A DNA stretch of 64,000 nucleotides from Leptobrachium leishanense (Eukaryota > Chordata > Amphibia > Anura > Megophryidae), in the NCBI GenBank assembly GCA_009667805.1, contig CM019069.1, forward strand, positions 57,529,422 through 57,593,421, given 5' to 3'. Shown here one piece after another: positions 21,650 through 34,814 of the stretch. Both the position numbers and the translations under genes were made by a program. Under the pieces are notes generated by a model, which saw only the letters and a list, made by a program, of their open reading frames with translations, was not told the origin of the DNA and did no database searches. Position 1 is the first letter of the stretch. Every line of letters starts with the position of its first letter.

Positions 21650-22975
21650 GAACCGCATTCAAACCCACCAGATGAATTCAATCAACGCTGTGCAAATATC
21701 GCATACATAATCTATTAGTTTACCCCAATGAAACCGAAGCATTGAATTCAAGCGCAATGAAGTCATCAGTAATAAAGTACACAAGCCTGATAAGACGATA
21801 TTAAAAAATGGCCAATTTTAGCACATTTGTGGCCAAAAGGTAGACTTTGACAATAAACTGTCATCAACCTCCTTCTTACATTTCTGAATGATGAGAAAAA
21901 AATAAATATATATATATGCTTTTAATCAGATCGTAGTGCTATGTGAACAGGAAAGAAAGAACCTGTTTAAAATGCAGAGGCTCGCCTCGGGTTTGCAAGA
22001 GTATGGCTGCTCAGACTGAGAAAGAGACATGAATTTACGGAGAACAAAAATTAGAAAAATAAAAACAGCTTGCAAGCAATCAGTCAGCCATCCGAGGGTT
22101 ATCAATGCTTAACCCGGTGAGTGCTAAAACAAGGTGGAAATCATTAGAATTCCTCGGGAGATATACAAAGGTGCCAGTGTATAGTTTTTGATTGCCGCAG
22201 GAGTGTGCAGCAAATAACACATGTAATGTAGGTTGCAGTCTCACCGGGGACATGGAAGACTTTCATCCTTGTGTTTTTGTCTTGTGTCTGTCACTAATGT
22301 AATTCTTAAAGTAAAATGTTTACATATTTTGCATAATAAAAAAAAATAATAGAAAATGCTGTACTCCAACCAAAGCTGTATAAAACCTAACAACTCCATA
22401 TAGACTAGAACAGCTAAGGATAATTTTACATCAAGGTTGGAATACAAATTTGGGGCTTCGAAATACTGGCAGGCGAGAGTATGACTGATGAGTCGTGGCA
22501 TGCATTTAAGGATAGATTCCAAGGGCTGGCCTAGGTCACAATTGACCCGTTAATGGTGAGCTGCAAATGGGAAAAAGCTGCACAAGCCTTTTTACCATTT
22601 GTGGTTTACCAGTAACGACCCTATTCCGGCCAAGATGCTGTATCAGCAGATCGAGACGGAATATTTTTTAGCTATTTGCTGATCGAGGCAGTGGCACTGT
22701 CCATCTCCACGGGCATCATCTCCTGGAGTCGATAGGACACCATGGAACCTAGCTCGACTGTGCACGAGCTCAGAGAGCTCGCAAGAAAGGTGTCGCACAG
22801 GAGCTGCAGAAGAACACTGAACATTGAAGACTATTTGTTTCCAGTCTTCAACTGCTTTCGGCTAGAGGAAGTGGTGGATTCCGCTGCCCTCCACACCGTC
22901 GGATCTCAGGTAAGTAAGGATGATCCCTTTACATTTAAGTGTTGAGTGATTTTGCAAGTCAACTCTTACCTCTCT
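21650..22975. other. Unassigned intron
   Basis: AT-rich unique sequence. Near 22630-22910 the composition changes to GC-richer sequence with an ATG ORF (22742) running into a good donor (CAG|GTAAGT at about 22909). It is on the strand opposite to PARD3B and the peptide is not recognised. Confidence 0.35.
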
Positions 22976-22979
22976 TCAG

Positions 22980-23925
22980 TTATCCGTTCACATGTGAGCA
23001 ACTGCCTTTCCCATCTCTCTCCCTGTATGGCCTCGCACCAGCTTAGAAGTAATATGACCAATTCTCCCTAAAAATTCCACCATCCCCCTAACTTCTCCAT
23101 TACCGTCTACGGCAGTGGTTCCCTACCGCGATCCTCAAGTAACCCCAACACACAGGCCAGGTTTTCCAGATATCTAAAGCACAGCACAGGTGATATGATT
23201 TGCTGCTCAGTGATTGCAGGATTCAGTCTGCATTTCCCCAAGGTGATCTGCAAAACCTGGCCTGTTAGGGGTACTTGAGGACCGCGGTTGGGAACCACTG
23301 GTCTACGGCATCAAAATATCTTCATCCACTCAGGACCAATCCCTTGGAATCATTCTCGACTCTGTATGCATTTTGGATTAGGTATGACTGTAAGGTTACG
23401 AAGGTGACAGGTGTTAGAAAGAGTCTGGAGATATGGGGCGAAGGAGAGAACAAAGTACTATAAAACCATACTAACTAACCACACTCTCTCCTAGCTTTCC
23501 TCTCTGACTGCGAAATACTCAGGTCACACTCTACGATCTTCACATGACCCACTCCTGTCCTCTTCTGTCATCATTACCTCTCATGCCAGACTTCAAGATA
23601 CCACCTCGAACCACCACTATTCTGTAGAATTCCCCATCACATCCCATGAGACTGTCCCTTAATTCTCAATCCTTCAAACAGTCCCTGAAAGCCCACATAT
23701 TCAGAGAGGTCTACAACCAAATATATATACTCAACTGCACTCAGGTTCAGTCTAGTCAATGCACCACTGGCCAAGCACTTCTTCCAATCGCACATCATCA
23801 TCTTGGTCAAGTTATTTGTTGATCAATCTATTTATGTTCTGATGTATTGTCTTTGTCTGCTTATCTTGTAAATTGTAGTGGAATCTCACCTTGTGCCATA
23901 CAAATAAAGTATAACAGTAATAACA
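22980..23925 (+). mobile_element. L2-like LINE fragment, split by a hAT MITE
   Basis: After the MITE the plus strand reads QDQSLGIILDS, the L2 'LGVILDS' segment. Further on are FKQSLKAHIF-like codons near 23675-23705 and a 3' tail with TTGTAAATTGTAGTGGAAT and CAAATAAAGTATAA. Highly decayed. The tail differs from the other L2 copies, so this may be a separate L2 family. Confidence 0.55.
23113..23300. mobile_element. hAT-type MITE, 188 bp
   Basis: The termini CAGTGGTTCCC / GGGAACCACTG are inverted and extend inward (CAGGCCAGGTTTT / AAAACCTGGCCTG). The flanks are a perfect 8-bp duplication GTCTACGG (23105-23112 and 23301-23308), diagnostic of hAT transposition. Inserted in an L2-like LINE. Confidence 0.9.
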
Positions 23926-24397
23926 CAGTAAGAAATGAAGATGTCATGAAAGAGGACACATTCATAGGTGACAGGGTCGCTTTCCCTTAAAGATTTCTAT
24001 ATTTCAGAGCAAGCGCCTGGTATTGCTACACATGACCCAATATAACTGCTCTTAAGTTCGCGGTTATGTCTCTCTTTTTCTCTGGAAGTTTTCCAGAAGG
24101 AGAAGCTATTCTATTTTAAGAAAACACTTGTGGAAAGAAAATCACTGTGTGGAAAGAGCTTTATATCAGGGTGTGATGTACTAATCATCCGCTGTCTGTA
24201 TGCATTAACATGCATAATTAGCATTCTTCCTACCAGTGCAGGGGTTACTTGCAATATGATGTTCTCCAACTGCAAACCCCACAGAATAAACACGATTTAC
24301 ATATCACGCTTTAACCATTTCAGGAGAAAGCCATCATTGATTACTGCATTGAAAAATAGGCAGCTCTATGCCTAGTTCACATAATTTAACACTTATA

Positions 24398-25131
24398 GGG
24401 CCCTATTACATAGTGAACGCTAACTAGCATTCGTGGGAATATGCCCTATCGCCAGGATAAGTGACTTTAACGCATGCCCCCATATTGAATCCCTAATGCT
24501 AAACAGGTTAAAAATGTATTCGCGCATCAATGATTGCGCTAGCTTCAGCAAGCTTACTGTACTTTGCGCATCCTATACTTAACATGGGGATGAAGTCAGT
24601 AATTAGTGTTAAGATAAGGAAGGTATTACAAAGTGCTAGCGCTAATTACCACACCGATGGGCTAAATTTTTTTTTACAGTCACCTAAAAGCTTGTGCCGA
24701 TTCCGCTTTTGCTAAATCAGTTCGCACCCCATAAACCCCCCAATAAATCAGATACTCTCATCTCGCGGCGAAAATGGTGACATGATCCATCACTTCTACT
24801 GGCCGCGAGCAGAGTGAGAATGGGGACAATTAGTGTTTAGTCTACCTCCACGATCTCTCCGCAATCTTGCAAGAGAGAGATCGCACATGGCTCAAAGTCC
24901 GACAGCGCAACCCTCCACGGAGTCCTATGGACTCCAGGAGGTGAAATTTGTGGCAGCGGGGAAGCGCTACCACGAGGATCACCAAGGGTAGCTGTTCGTT
25001 CTGGGGCAAAGTGCGGAATTAGTGCCTGCCATGGAACCTAGCGCTAAAATGTAGACACTACGGGGAAACCTGCAGGTGTAGGTTTTCCCCTGTAGCGCCC
25101 CTATTATAGTGTTAGGTAGGGAATAGGGCCC
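24398..25131. mobile_element. 734-bp MITE with GGGCCCTATT ends
   Basis: Begins GGGCCCTATTAC and ends GGGAATAGGGCCC, a terminal inverted repeat of about 10-12 bp. The interior contains further CCCTATTATAG-type near-repeats and no ORF of note. The flanking target duplication is not obvious, so the superfamily is left open. Confidence 0.6.
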
Positions 25132-28100
25132 ATGGGATTTTCTAAATTAGTAGCAGTTCAATGAGTCAGTCAGGAATTTTATTGGTCATGCCATTGTTAT
25201 TTACCTTCATCCTAGCTGACCCATTCTGGCATGCCAGATGAGGGCAAAAAAACTGTGATGGGAGGTTATCACAGGGTATAGAACACATAAAATATTTTTC
25301 ATATTTCAAGCCTTTCACATTGTGTGTCTATTGCACCCAAGTTGTGAAGACCCCTGAAACGGTCAAGTTATCAGCTATTTGTAATGTGACAGTACACCTG
25401 TGTATTAACACTGTAATACATCAAATTATTTTCTGAGAATGTAGGAGATGTGCTACAGAGTCAGAGAAGTGATCATCTACAACCTTGGCTCCAAAGAATT
25501 TTGACTCTACATCTCCCATGATGCTCAACTAATCATTAGGTTACTAGAGACTCCTCTGAAACAGCGTTCCAAAACATCTGAGTAGCCAAGGTTGCTGAAC
25601 CATAACCAAGAATGAAAAAGCTGAAATATGAGCAAGTTCAGACAATTCAGAAAATGACGTGGTGAAATGTTACCCTTTCACTGTTGTCTCCGTAAAAGGC
25701 AAAAAAAGTTTTGCGTGGACACACCATCTTATCCCTCAACCAGAGGGTTCTTCAGTAATTGTCAGTGTTTATCTTATCATTTTATTTTATTAAATAATAA
25801 TCTTTTTACTACTTTGTTTTTATTTATTTAATTTTTTAATTTTTGCCTATTATCTGGCCTCCACTCTATGCTGCCACAAGGATCCACTGAGGCTTTTATA
25901 AAGAGTTGTGCCCACTTGAAACAACTCTTGGGCTTGTCCACTTGAGCCTTGGCAGCTCATGAACACGTGAGTGGTCTGAGGTTTATGTTTAATACTGCAT
26001 AAGTGTGTACAGAATCACCCTATGTTGCAATCTTTTTCCTCTATATATCCATTGGGCGTTACCATCTATTGAAGTGGCCAGTGGGAGGGCCTATATGAAT
26101 TCTACCCACAGGCGAAGATTGCTAGAGCCAGGTGAGGCTCTTCATAGTGTGAGTGAGAGTCGATATATCCCTTACTATATATATATATATAAACATATAT
26201 ACACACACAAACAATATTATGCTGGGTTTGTCTATTTTCTTTTGAGGTATTGATCCTCTATCAATTGAAGACGTGTTACCTCATATTGGGTAAATAATAT
26301 TGACAATTGTTTATGTACACACTTGGAAGCGCCGCACCTTTATCCTCTTTTTCAATTGTCAGTGTTTGCTGTTGTTGCAACTGGGACGAATTTCAGCATT
26401 TCAAAAAGAACTTCAAATGCCACAACGGTGAACCCCTGGTGATTGACTAACCCCTTTAGTTTTGGTAAAAAAACACTATTCCTCATTATATAGTGACACA
26501 TAATGGTCGTTAGCCTATATGCACCTGTTCAATAAGTGTTGAATAGAAGACTTCAGGATCCACTTTTTGCATAGAACCAGCACCCAATCATTTTAAACCT
26601 ATGCAGATATTTCCAGACCTTACGACACAAAGAGAAGGCTTAAAACGAGGAAACTAATGGCTGGCAAAAACCACAGGAGGAAGAAATGCTTTATTCCACC
26701 CTATGAGGACCTTGGCAGAGTTTTGACACCAAAGGATCTTTGACAAAGATCCTTTGGGGTAAAAACAGTGCTAAGGTCCACATACGGTGGGATAAAATAT
26801 TCTGCTATTAAAAATTCTAAAGTTTTGCCTATGGTTAGAGTGATTTCATATGATGGAATAGGTGTTTTGGGATTAAGAGGTGGGAGGAGGGGACTGTTGT
26901 AATACCGTGTGGTTGACCTGAATCTGCAAATAAAGTTTTATTTAAAAAAAAATCCTAGAGTGATGTGTCCATTATTGCTAGATTTACATTTTGGGAATTG
27001 GAAGAGCTCTTGGATGTTGTACCCAGGTGGAAAAAAAAAATAGACTGCCGTTTCCAACATTGCTGAACATGACAACAGGAGTGAAGAGCAAATCATAGGC
27101 TTTGTTTGGCAAGGAGGCAGCATCTATATGCAACAGTTTTATGTAGGAAAGAAATTAATGATTGAAATTGTTACAAGCTGCAAGGCACAGGAAAAGCTTG
27201 CTCTTCCCGCTGTCACATTATCCAGTCTCTAACCGCAATGCGTCCTGACATGAACGTACTATTTATTAATGAAGATCAATATCCCCTCTCTGTATTTTGT
27301 TAAAAAAATAGATTTATTGTCAAGTGTCAATCAGAAATGTTTAATAAGGAAGAAGATTGCTACTCTTAAAGGAAAACGATATTTAGTATTAAAAAAGCAA
27401 ACAGATAATGGAGATTAAATTATGACCGGCCTACGTTTATAGATTGATAGACAAACAGAAACATGCAATGAAAAATGTTAAAACATACACATATTTCAAG
27501 CTCTAGCTGCATCACAAAATTAAGTATTCTTATTTATGTTTCAACAGCATCATGCTATTAATATCCTTATAGAGCTCTGTATCAAAGTTATTTAACAGGA
27601 CCAGTGAACGCCCAACAGATAGCGCTAATGGATTAGGTAGAAGGAGGACCTTGTGAAAACTACAGAGGTGTAACATTGCATGATATAAGCAAGTGTCTGA
27701 TGTAGGATGGAATTAAAGGATATTCTCATACAGGAGAGTGAATCATCTTGTAACAGAGCTAAGAAGAAACCAAAAATAATGACAAGGAGTCAAAATAACT
27801 AACTTATACTGGTCAATATACTTCGTGAGCAAACATACAATGTACAAAGAAAAGCAAAGGGCAACTTTTGGTGACAAACAGAATTTCTTTTATTTGCATT
27901 ACTAAGACAGTCAGCGAAATGTCACATCTTTTAGTCCTTTGGGGCATATTTAATAAAGAATATTCCATTTGTCATCAGGAGTTGTCCACTTCTTTTCTTT
28001 GTACATCCTACTTTAACTCAACAATGTCTATTGTGACAGAACCCAGGGCATAGTGGTGGGAGGTGTTTGTTTTCTCCAATGGTGCTGCAATGCAGGCTAT

Positions 28101-29795
28101 GATCCAATTGCCCCAGGCAGAATGATTACAGTTAAATAGGTCACAAAAAATATGTAATATACTTTGGGTCCTTGGGGTGGAGTATTTGGAGTGTAGGGTG
28201 GGCTATTGCTCCAAAAGATAATTTTTTGTTGAATAGAAACTTGGGTGACCCAGAATTCCTGGTCTGAATCTTCGAGTACCAGAAAGTGAGGAGATAATCA
28301 GCAGAGGCTACTAGGAGTTCCCAAACAGGGATTCAGAGAAAAGTGGAAACCACACTCTGTGACCGGGAACTGTTGATTATTAGCAGCAATCCAGCAACAT
28401 TTCTATAGATAGTTGTGAACTGTTCGTTAGTGCTCAGAACGAGCTCTCTGTCCCCCTTGTATGCCAGACCAAAATAAAAAGAACTGCAAGATAAAGTCAG
28501 TGTGGTTATATGATCCCACCTCACACTAGCAATTCCAATCTCCTCCTTTTTATACTTATTAGCTACCGCTTCGTCTTGTAGGAACTACACTTACTACAGC
28601 AACCACTGTACTTTGTTGATAAACCAGTTTACGGATGTATGATTTTACAACACTGCAGAGAAATATGCCAACAGGATGACAGACCATGAGTTTCAGCTAA
28701 AATTAAAACAATACATCAAAATCCGTCAGCATCCAATTGGTTGGCCAAAGTACATCCAATGTTGTTTCACTAAAACAAAAGGTGACTAGATCCTTAACTT
28801 TACTAACAAAACCATGGTGGATCAGCTACCAGGGCATTCACCGTAATTTCTTCCAAACCTGTGCAGGATAGTTTTCAGTGTGGTTTTCACCATATTTTCT
28901 GCCAAAGTTGACATGATCATACAGTCAACCATGGCTGCCCATTCACACTATGGCGTGGAAGCATCTCATTTGAGCCGAGATGTCCAGCACTGACTTTGTG
29001 CTGTGCTTTTATTTATAGATACCAAATGAAGGACAGAAATGAAAAAACTCATGCTGGTAGAACAGGGTTCTCAAACCAAACTCTTGAAGACTATGAATTC
29101 AAGTAAGACTACCAAGTAAGTCTATTGATTATCATCTGTGTTGGGTCAAGTAGGGCTACTGGGATATCTAATGGAAATTCCTCTAGGGATTTCCTGAGTC
29201 AATGAAAGCAACTTGGTTATGACAGGTGAATAGCACCAGTAACAATTCATTTGAATGACCATACATGGTCCCATTTGGTTTTTGTGGTTCTGATGACATT
29301 CAAGGTAACTCGTAACGTGTAATCAGGATCGTACGCTCTCCAGTTGCAAGTATTTGAATCTTCTACCACCAGATTATCCAAACACTCTAAACAATAAAGA
29401 ACTACTCTAGTACCTATGTTTTGCTGTGTACGATTTTATCATGTTTTCTCGTGTCATGATCTAAATAACACGCGGCCCTTAATATCCAACATGTTCGTTT
29501 GTATGGATTACACTGAAGAATTTCACTCTTCTGTTGGAATTAAGTCTTCTTCTGAGAGACTATGAGAAGCTGCCGAAGAGAATAAACTTATACAGCACGT
29601 AGACTGTGACAGAAAAGCTGAAATTGAAAATAGAATGCGGCTTGTTTATCAAAACCCCGCTTTGCATCTGAAGACATCAGTAATAATTATAAGGTTTAAC
29701 TATTCTGTTAATTTGCCATTCAGCAAATCCATTGAAAAACATTAAGCCAATAAACACATTTGCATTTGAATCAGAATAATATTATCTAGCATAGT
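25132..29795. other. Mostly unassigned intron
   Basis: Unique AT-rich sequence with a few repeat-like patches. 25480-25595 has inverted CAACCTTGGC / GCCAAGGTTG ends and resembles a small MITE without a clear duplication. 25733-25755 holds a stem (CCCTC/GAGGG) next to CTGAAGA on the minus strand. 26178-26215 is a TA/CA microsatellite. No exon or RNA gene recognised. Confidence 0.4.
26692..26806. repeat. 115-bp foldback hairpin
   Basis: The outer arms TTCCACCCTATGAGGACCTT and AAGGTCCACATACGGTGGGA pair. An inner perfect stem CCAAAGGATCTTTG / CAAAGATCCTTTGG closes the hairpin. Probably a minimal MITE; no target duplication identified. Confidence 0.65.
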
Positions 29796-29799
29796 AACA

Positions 29800-30130
29800 T
29801 CTCAACGTAAATCATATCCGTAACAGGTAAACGATATTCCCTTGGGAAACGAGTTTGCATGAGAAAAGGATCTGTCCATCAAATCTAGCCGAAGATATTC
29901 TATTCTTAATTATTAACGTTGGACATCACAATGTATTCGCTTTCTGAGCCATTATTTCAGCAAGCTATATACCAAGCTGTATCAGTGATGCCGTTATTAC
30001 CACTTAAGAACCAAGAGCGAGAATTAGCAGATAAATGACTCTCTGATTAATTAATAATTAGAATGACACACACCAAATGAATGTGAAATTAAAAAACAAT
30101 TGTAGCAAGCTTGATGTTAATTAACTAGAA
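29800..30130. promoter_or_regulatory. Candidate conserved intronic regulatory block
   Basis: Unique sequence without repeat termini, dense in homeodomain-type cores (TAATTATTAAC, GATTAATTAATAATTAG, GTTAATTAACT) and other compact factor-like motifs. Vertebrate conserved noncoding elements often look like this. The call is inference from base pattern only. Confidence 0.22.
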
Positions 30131-30379
30131 AAAAAAATAGAGAGGTGTTCTAAAATAGCAACAATTGTTTACTGCAGTGTTCCATCTCGTAGCCCCCACC
30201 TCGTGTGTTGTATCACTCCGTCCCACCTGAATAATCCAGTCGATGATACTGAATCATGAAATTAAGCCTGGTTTTCACCACCACCTTCTTTCCATTCTGT
30301 CTGGTCCTCCATTAAAAAGTTGAAGGCAGCAGTTTCTGAAGCTCACACTGCTCCACTTGAACTATTAAAACGGATATAT

Positions 30380-30640
30380 TTGCATTTTGATTTAAGAATG
30401 TGACTGGTTTATTTGCAATTCCCACACAGACACAGATGTTTATGCCGCGCCACGGTCATTCTCACAGATGCCAACACAATGGAATAGATTCAGGAAAGCT
30501 TGAGACGGACGCACTGCTGTCCTTTTCAGAAAACAAAACCGAGAATAATGATTGGTGATTTCAGAAAGGAAGAGCCAATTGGCTTTTATGTGCCACCAAA
30601 ATTTATTTCAATTCAAATTTGAAATGATCTTATTGAAAAA
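30380..30640. promoter_or_regulatory. Candidate conserved intronic regulatory block
   Basis: Unique sequence with GATTGGTGATTT, CCAATTGGC, and paired AATTCAAATTTGAA. Same reasoning and same weakness as for 29800-30130. Confidence 0.18.
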
Positions 30641-32477
30641 AAAAAGGAGAATATACCACCTGGAGCAAACTATTGAATATGTAGTGTCTGCATGTGATAA
30701 TGGTTTTGGCTGTTTTTTCTGAATTATCCCAGGATGCAAACATTCACACTAACCATGGGTAAACTGCAGGAGAATATGGAAAAATTCACTAAGAATCATG
30801 GCTACCTAGTACAGCCTTGATCTCCTTACCATAATAGTTATAGCACTTGTTCTGGAGGGTAGAGATGTATATGATAGGGGGTGTAATTAGTGATATATGA
30901 CTGGAGAATATAGGTGGGAGCTATGGGCTGGAGATAGGGGTAGGGAGGTATAGGTAGTGTATAGGTAGGTGGCCCCCTCTTAGCATTTAACCCAGTAGGC
31001 CTCATCGCTGGCAAGATAGGGAGTTTGTGGACTGAGTTGCTGCCTACCGACATTGGGGCAAGCAGTAGAGGACCGCTTATGCTAGTAACTGGTTAAAGTA
31101 GACATATTCTACCAAGAACACCCTAGTGTGATGAACTCAGATCAGACTATGATTTGACGCATCTAGAACAACCATGCCGGCACTGTGACGATATTGCGGC
31201 ACATCGCAGCTTAGTGAATCTAGGCTCATGGCTTGCTTTCCATTTCTTTTCAGATAGGATCCCATTGTTTTCGGACATTAAGTTAGCGTTATATAGACGA
31301 TCACAGCATACACCCAATAATATTAATCACCAGATGCAAACAACTTGCTTTTCTTAAGGACAAGCAGAGCATTCACTGTGCTTAACTACCCAGAGCAAAT
31401 AAAGACAGCAAACATATGTAACAAACGGTAAAAAAAATAAGCCACACACGCAAACCTTTATTGCAACATCATTACCCATCACGCAGCAAAATTTAATCTT
31501 TGGAATAGACAGTCAAAAGAATCACTTTTATTGTAGGTTTCTGATCACAGCAAGGTTTCCGAGGCAGCGTACGATTCCCTGCCCCTCAAACTAATGAATT
31601 CTTTTGATTAGTCTTTCCATCTTTCTGTCTTGTGGGTTCTAAGTACAGGCCTGAACGGATGTATATTGCAGCCGGCAGCCGATAACCGAGACGAACGCAT
31701 TACCAGCTCAGGAGGAATTGTAGTCAGGACACATCATTCAAATAATGACTGGAACATTAGTTGTGCTGGGGGCTTCGATACCCAGCTCAGAATCGTAAGT
31801 GTTTTCATTCTCCCAACCGATAAATTGATGCGCTTATAATTAGACTCACACGTATGGTAATTTATTTCATTTCATTCATCATTCAGGAGGAATCGTACAT
31901 CATTTTAATAGCATTTGCTAATATTCCGTGCATTTATTATTTCTATACCCGTATTCACAGTCGGGAACATATATACTGTCGCTATTGAATGTGATGGAGG
32001 AAATTATATCTGCACAAGATATATGTTAACATAAACTCTTGTGGAAAGCCAGCTGCACATATTAAAAATATATAAGTCATGAGAAAATGTCTCCTTTTGT
32101 AGACTTTGTGTATTTATGTATGTTGAGCTTTTGGGGTTATGTAGGCTTACAAAAAAATTGATGATAAGCAGATGCATTAGCATCATTGTTGGTCTAGCAA
32201 TGTGTTCATTGGATGCTAGTTTTGTCTGAATGGACTTAAAATAGGTTTATACAGAGACCAATTGGGTATTGCCAAGCAATCCGTTCTAATATCAAACTAA
32301 TGCCGTCTGCTTTGATCACTTGATTTAATTTTTCAAGTTACAAAGACTTTGAATGCAGCGCTCATGGTACCAGGGTATTCAGCCAGAGCCAACTGTAGGG
32401 GCACACGACAAGCATGCAGGTCACGGAAATCAGGTGCTTTATTGACAACGTGCAGGTGGTATATAGCAAGCGATTCA
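30641..32477. other. Unassigned intron
   Basis: Unique-looking. An ORF at 31630-31839 on the plus strand contains an exon-like stretch (ATTGCAG before, ATC|GTAAGT after), but there is no polypyrimidine tract and the peptide is not recognised. Confidence 0.4.
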
Positions 32478-32485
32478 TACACAGT

Positions 32486-33435
32486 CAGTAGCGTCACTAG
32501 GGTTGGTGTCACCCGGTGCGGTAACTCATGGTGTCACCCCCCCCCCAGTTTCGCGGTTTCTTTTTTGAACTACTCTTACTCATAAATCAGTACTCCCATA
32601 TAACAATGAATGCGCATAATACACGGCACACATTACTGTGAGGTTTATTTCTGTGGAGCTCTGTGATATGCTCACACACAAATTTTGGTGAACTGCCAGC
32701 AAGTATGGTGCCTGTTCGATTGCAGTGAAAGTCCCCATAGAGAAGTAATGGTCAATCTGTTCAGAGAACACGGAACAGCAGAGAAATGTCCTGATGTCCA
32801 GTGGTTTCATTGGGCAGGTTTATTCAGGCGAACCCCATAGGTTTCAATGTGAAAATATTCCTGTTTTTATACAATATCTAATAAACTGTTATTCTTTTAA
32901 TCTGTAGTAAAAAAAACTTTTTAGTATCTTTTAGGCATTTTTTTAAAAAAAATCCATTTTTTTTCTAATAGCAGTTTTTCTTTAACAGACCTTTTTATTT
33001 TCATTCATAGGACCTTATATGTAAATTCCAGACATTTTCGTTCAGTAGTTTTTTTTTTTTTTTTAGAACAGCGGGCGACGGGTTTGCGGCGCCATTCGGT
33101 GGCTGATTCTCTGCACTTCAGGGATCCTGCAGTGAATTCACCAGGGAAATTTGATTCCCCAGAGTGTGTGGAACAACAGAACACTGAAATGTCTGCGTCA
33201 TTTCGTTGCTCTGTGAGTATCCCCTTCAGTGGTGGGTTTTTTTCCCCGCTCCCTGGAAAGTGACCCCTAGGCCTTGCCTAACCAGGACATACTTGAAAAT
33301 GAGAGAACGCTCAATGTATCCTTCCTGGCAAAATATTTTTATATAAAAAAAAATAAAAAAAAATTTAGGGTGTGACCCTAGGAGTGTGTCACCCGGTGCA
33401 GGCTGCACCCCTGCCCCCCCCTTGTGACGCCACTG
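32486..33435 (+). mobile_element. Non-autonomous hAT-like element A, 950 bp
   Basis: Ends are CAGTAGCGTCAC and GTGACGCCACTG (inverted), with imperfect 8-bp flanks TACACAGT / TACACAAC. Next to each end is GTGTCACCCGGTGC. Inside are a one-copy version of the ~60-bp unit tandemly amplified at 13200-13345 and a stretch (33285-33350) resembling the LINE tail at 38585-38665, in reverse. It aligns, inverted, with the element at 62814-63510. No transposase. Confidence 0.78.
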
Positions 33436-33479
33436 TACACAACATAGAATGACACAATCAAGGCAGCAAGGATATCACA

Positions 33480-34811
33480 CAGCAAACAGGCTTCAACACA
33501 GAGTCCTGATAGTACCAGAAACAGCTTGTCGCGTCAAGATAATAATAAAAAGGGGTGACTCCTTAAATAGAGTGTCCAGGCGTAATTAGGGATGCGCCTG
33601 AGTTCATGTAAAAGCAGCTCCAGCTTGGACAGGAGTCTTTTTTGTGGACTTTGCGTGGTCCTGGGTTAGGTGCATGACACTGAAGTCAAGATGCAGGAAA
33701 ACCTCAGAATAGTCAGGTTTTAAGGTCAGGGTAGATTTCGGTTTCTAATGTTAGCATATAGGTATTGGTTTGCCAGTCACGAGTCTTGTCTTGATCCTGG
33801 TTAATAAACCTTTCTCACCAAAATTATTCAAAAAGCACCACTTGGAGAATTTTCATTAGACACTGTACATAAACAAAGGACATATAGATTCTCTCTTGTT
33901 CTCAAACCTCTGTCAGAAGGGGCATTCTGTTTGTTTAAAGTAAGCCTGGGTCAAACAGTCTAGTAGAAGAAGCATTTTAGAAGTTGAACCTATCTACTTA
34001 TTTTCTACCTACAAGGAATTAATTCTAGTTCTTCAGCATCATACACAGCAGGGGATGGGAATTTCATACACTATCTTACAATGGTAATAATCAAGCTTAA
34101 CGTGTAGAGTATTAAACTACCATGGTAAAAAAAAAAGTCTATGTTTGCCATGGTTGTTCATAGATTTAATAAGCACCATTATGCAGCTTGGAAACAGACT
34201 AGATTTATTGAACAATTGAGCACTAGAAGAACATATCTTTAAAATAGGCAAGAACTGGAGTAAATGAACATATGCAGTAGAAACACAAAGAAAAAATATA
34301 GTGTAATATAGTCGACGTATAAAATTTCCCCAGGGGGACACTTTACTTTGCACTCACAGGATATATAAATGAAATAAAACACATCATGCTATCTTACCCT
34401 CACCTATGTCTCTGTCCTTGTTCTGGGACAACTATGGAGTACCAAACGATGCAAAATAACAAGAACATCCAAGGATGATGATCTTTGATGAATTATTATA
34501 AACAATAGGGCATAAAATGAAAACATTTACGTGTTTCTTGCCTTATAGTAACTTCCTCAGTCACATTTTATGTAACAAAACACATCATATGTGTTGGTTT
34601 TATTCATATATCCTGTGAGTACATACAAGAGACCTATTGGAGAAATTATAATATTCTGACTGTATTACACTATTTTTTGTGTTTCTATTGCATTCACTAC
34701 GGTGTTTACCTATTTTATTGATTTACGATCATATTGGGACTGGGAGTAGATGAAAAGGAGTGATACTCAAGATCTGTATTGAATGTTTGCGTGGGAAAGG
34801 TTTGCACACAT
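33480..34811. other. Unassigned intron with hammerhead-like motif
   Basis: Apart from the motif at 34533-34560, the sequence is unique-looking and AT-rich. Confidence 0.4.
34533..34560 (-). ncRNA. Hammerhead-ribozyme-like core motif
   Basis: On the minus strand CTGAGGA (34560-34554) is followed after 16 nt by GAAAC (34537-34533) and ACGT. Both conserved core strands of a hammerhead are intact, but stem II between them is degraded (GTTACTATAAGGCAA). Likely a decayed copy within a repeat. Confidence 0.3.
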
Positions 34812-34814
34812 TTA

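Noticed and set aside
25480..25595. Small element with CAACCTTGGC / GCCAAGGTTG ends
   Set aside because: No target duplication could be found and the inner part is not clearly inverted, so it is only mentioned in the region note.
31661..31797. Exon-like segment ending ATC|GTAAGT on the plus strand
   Set aside because: The upstream AG lacks a polypyrimidine tract, the strand is opposite to PARD3B and the peptide is unrecognised.
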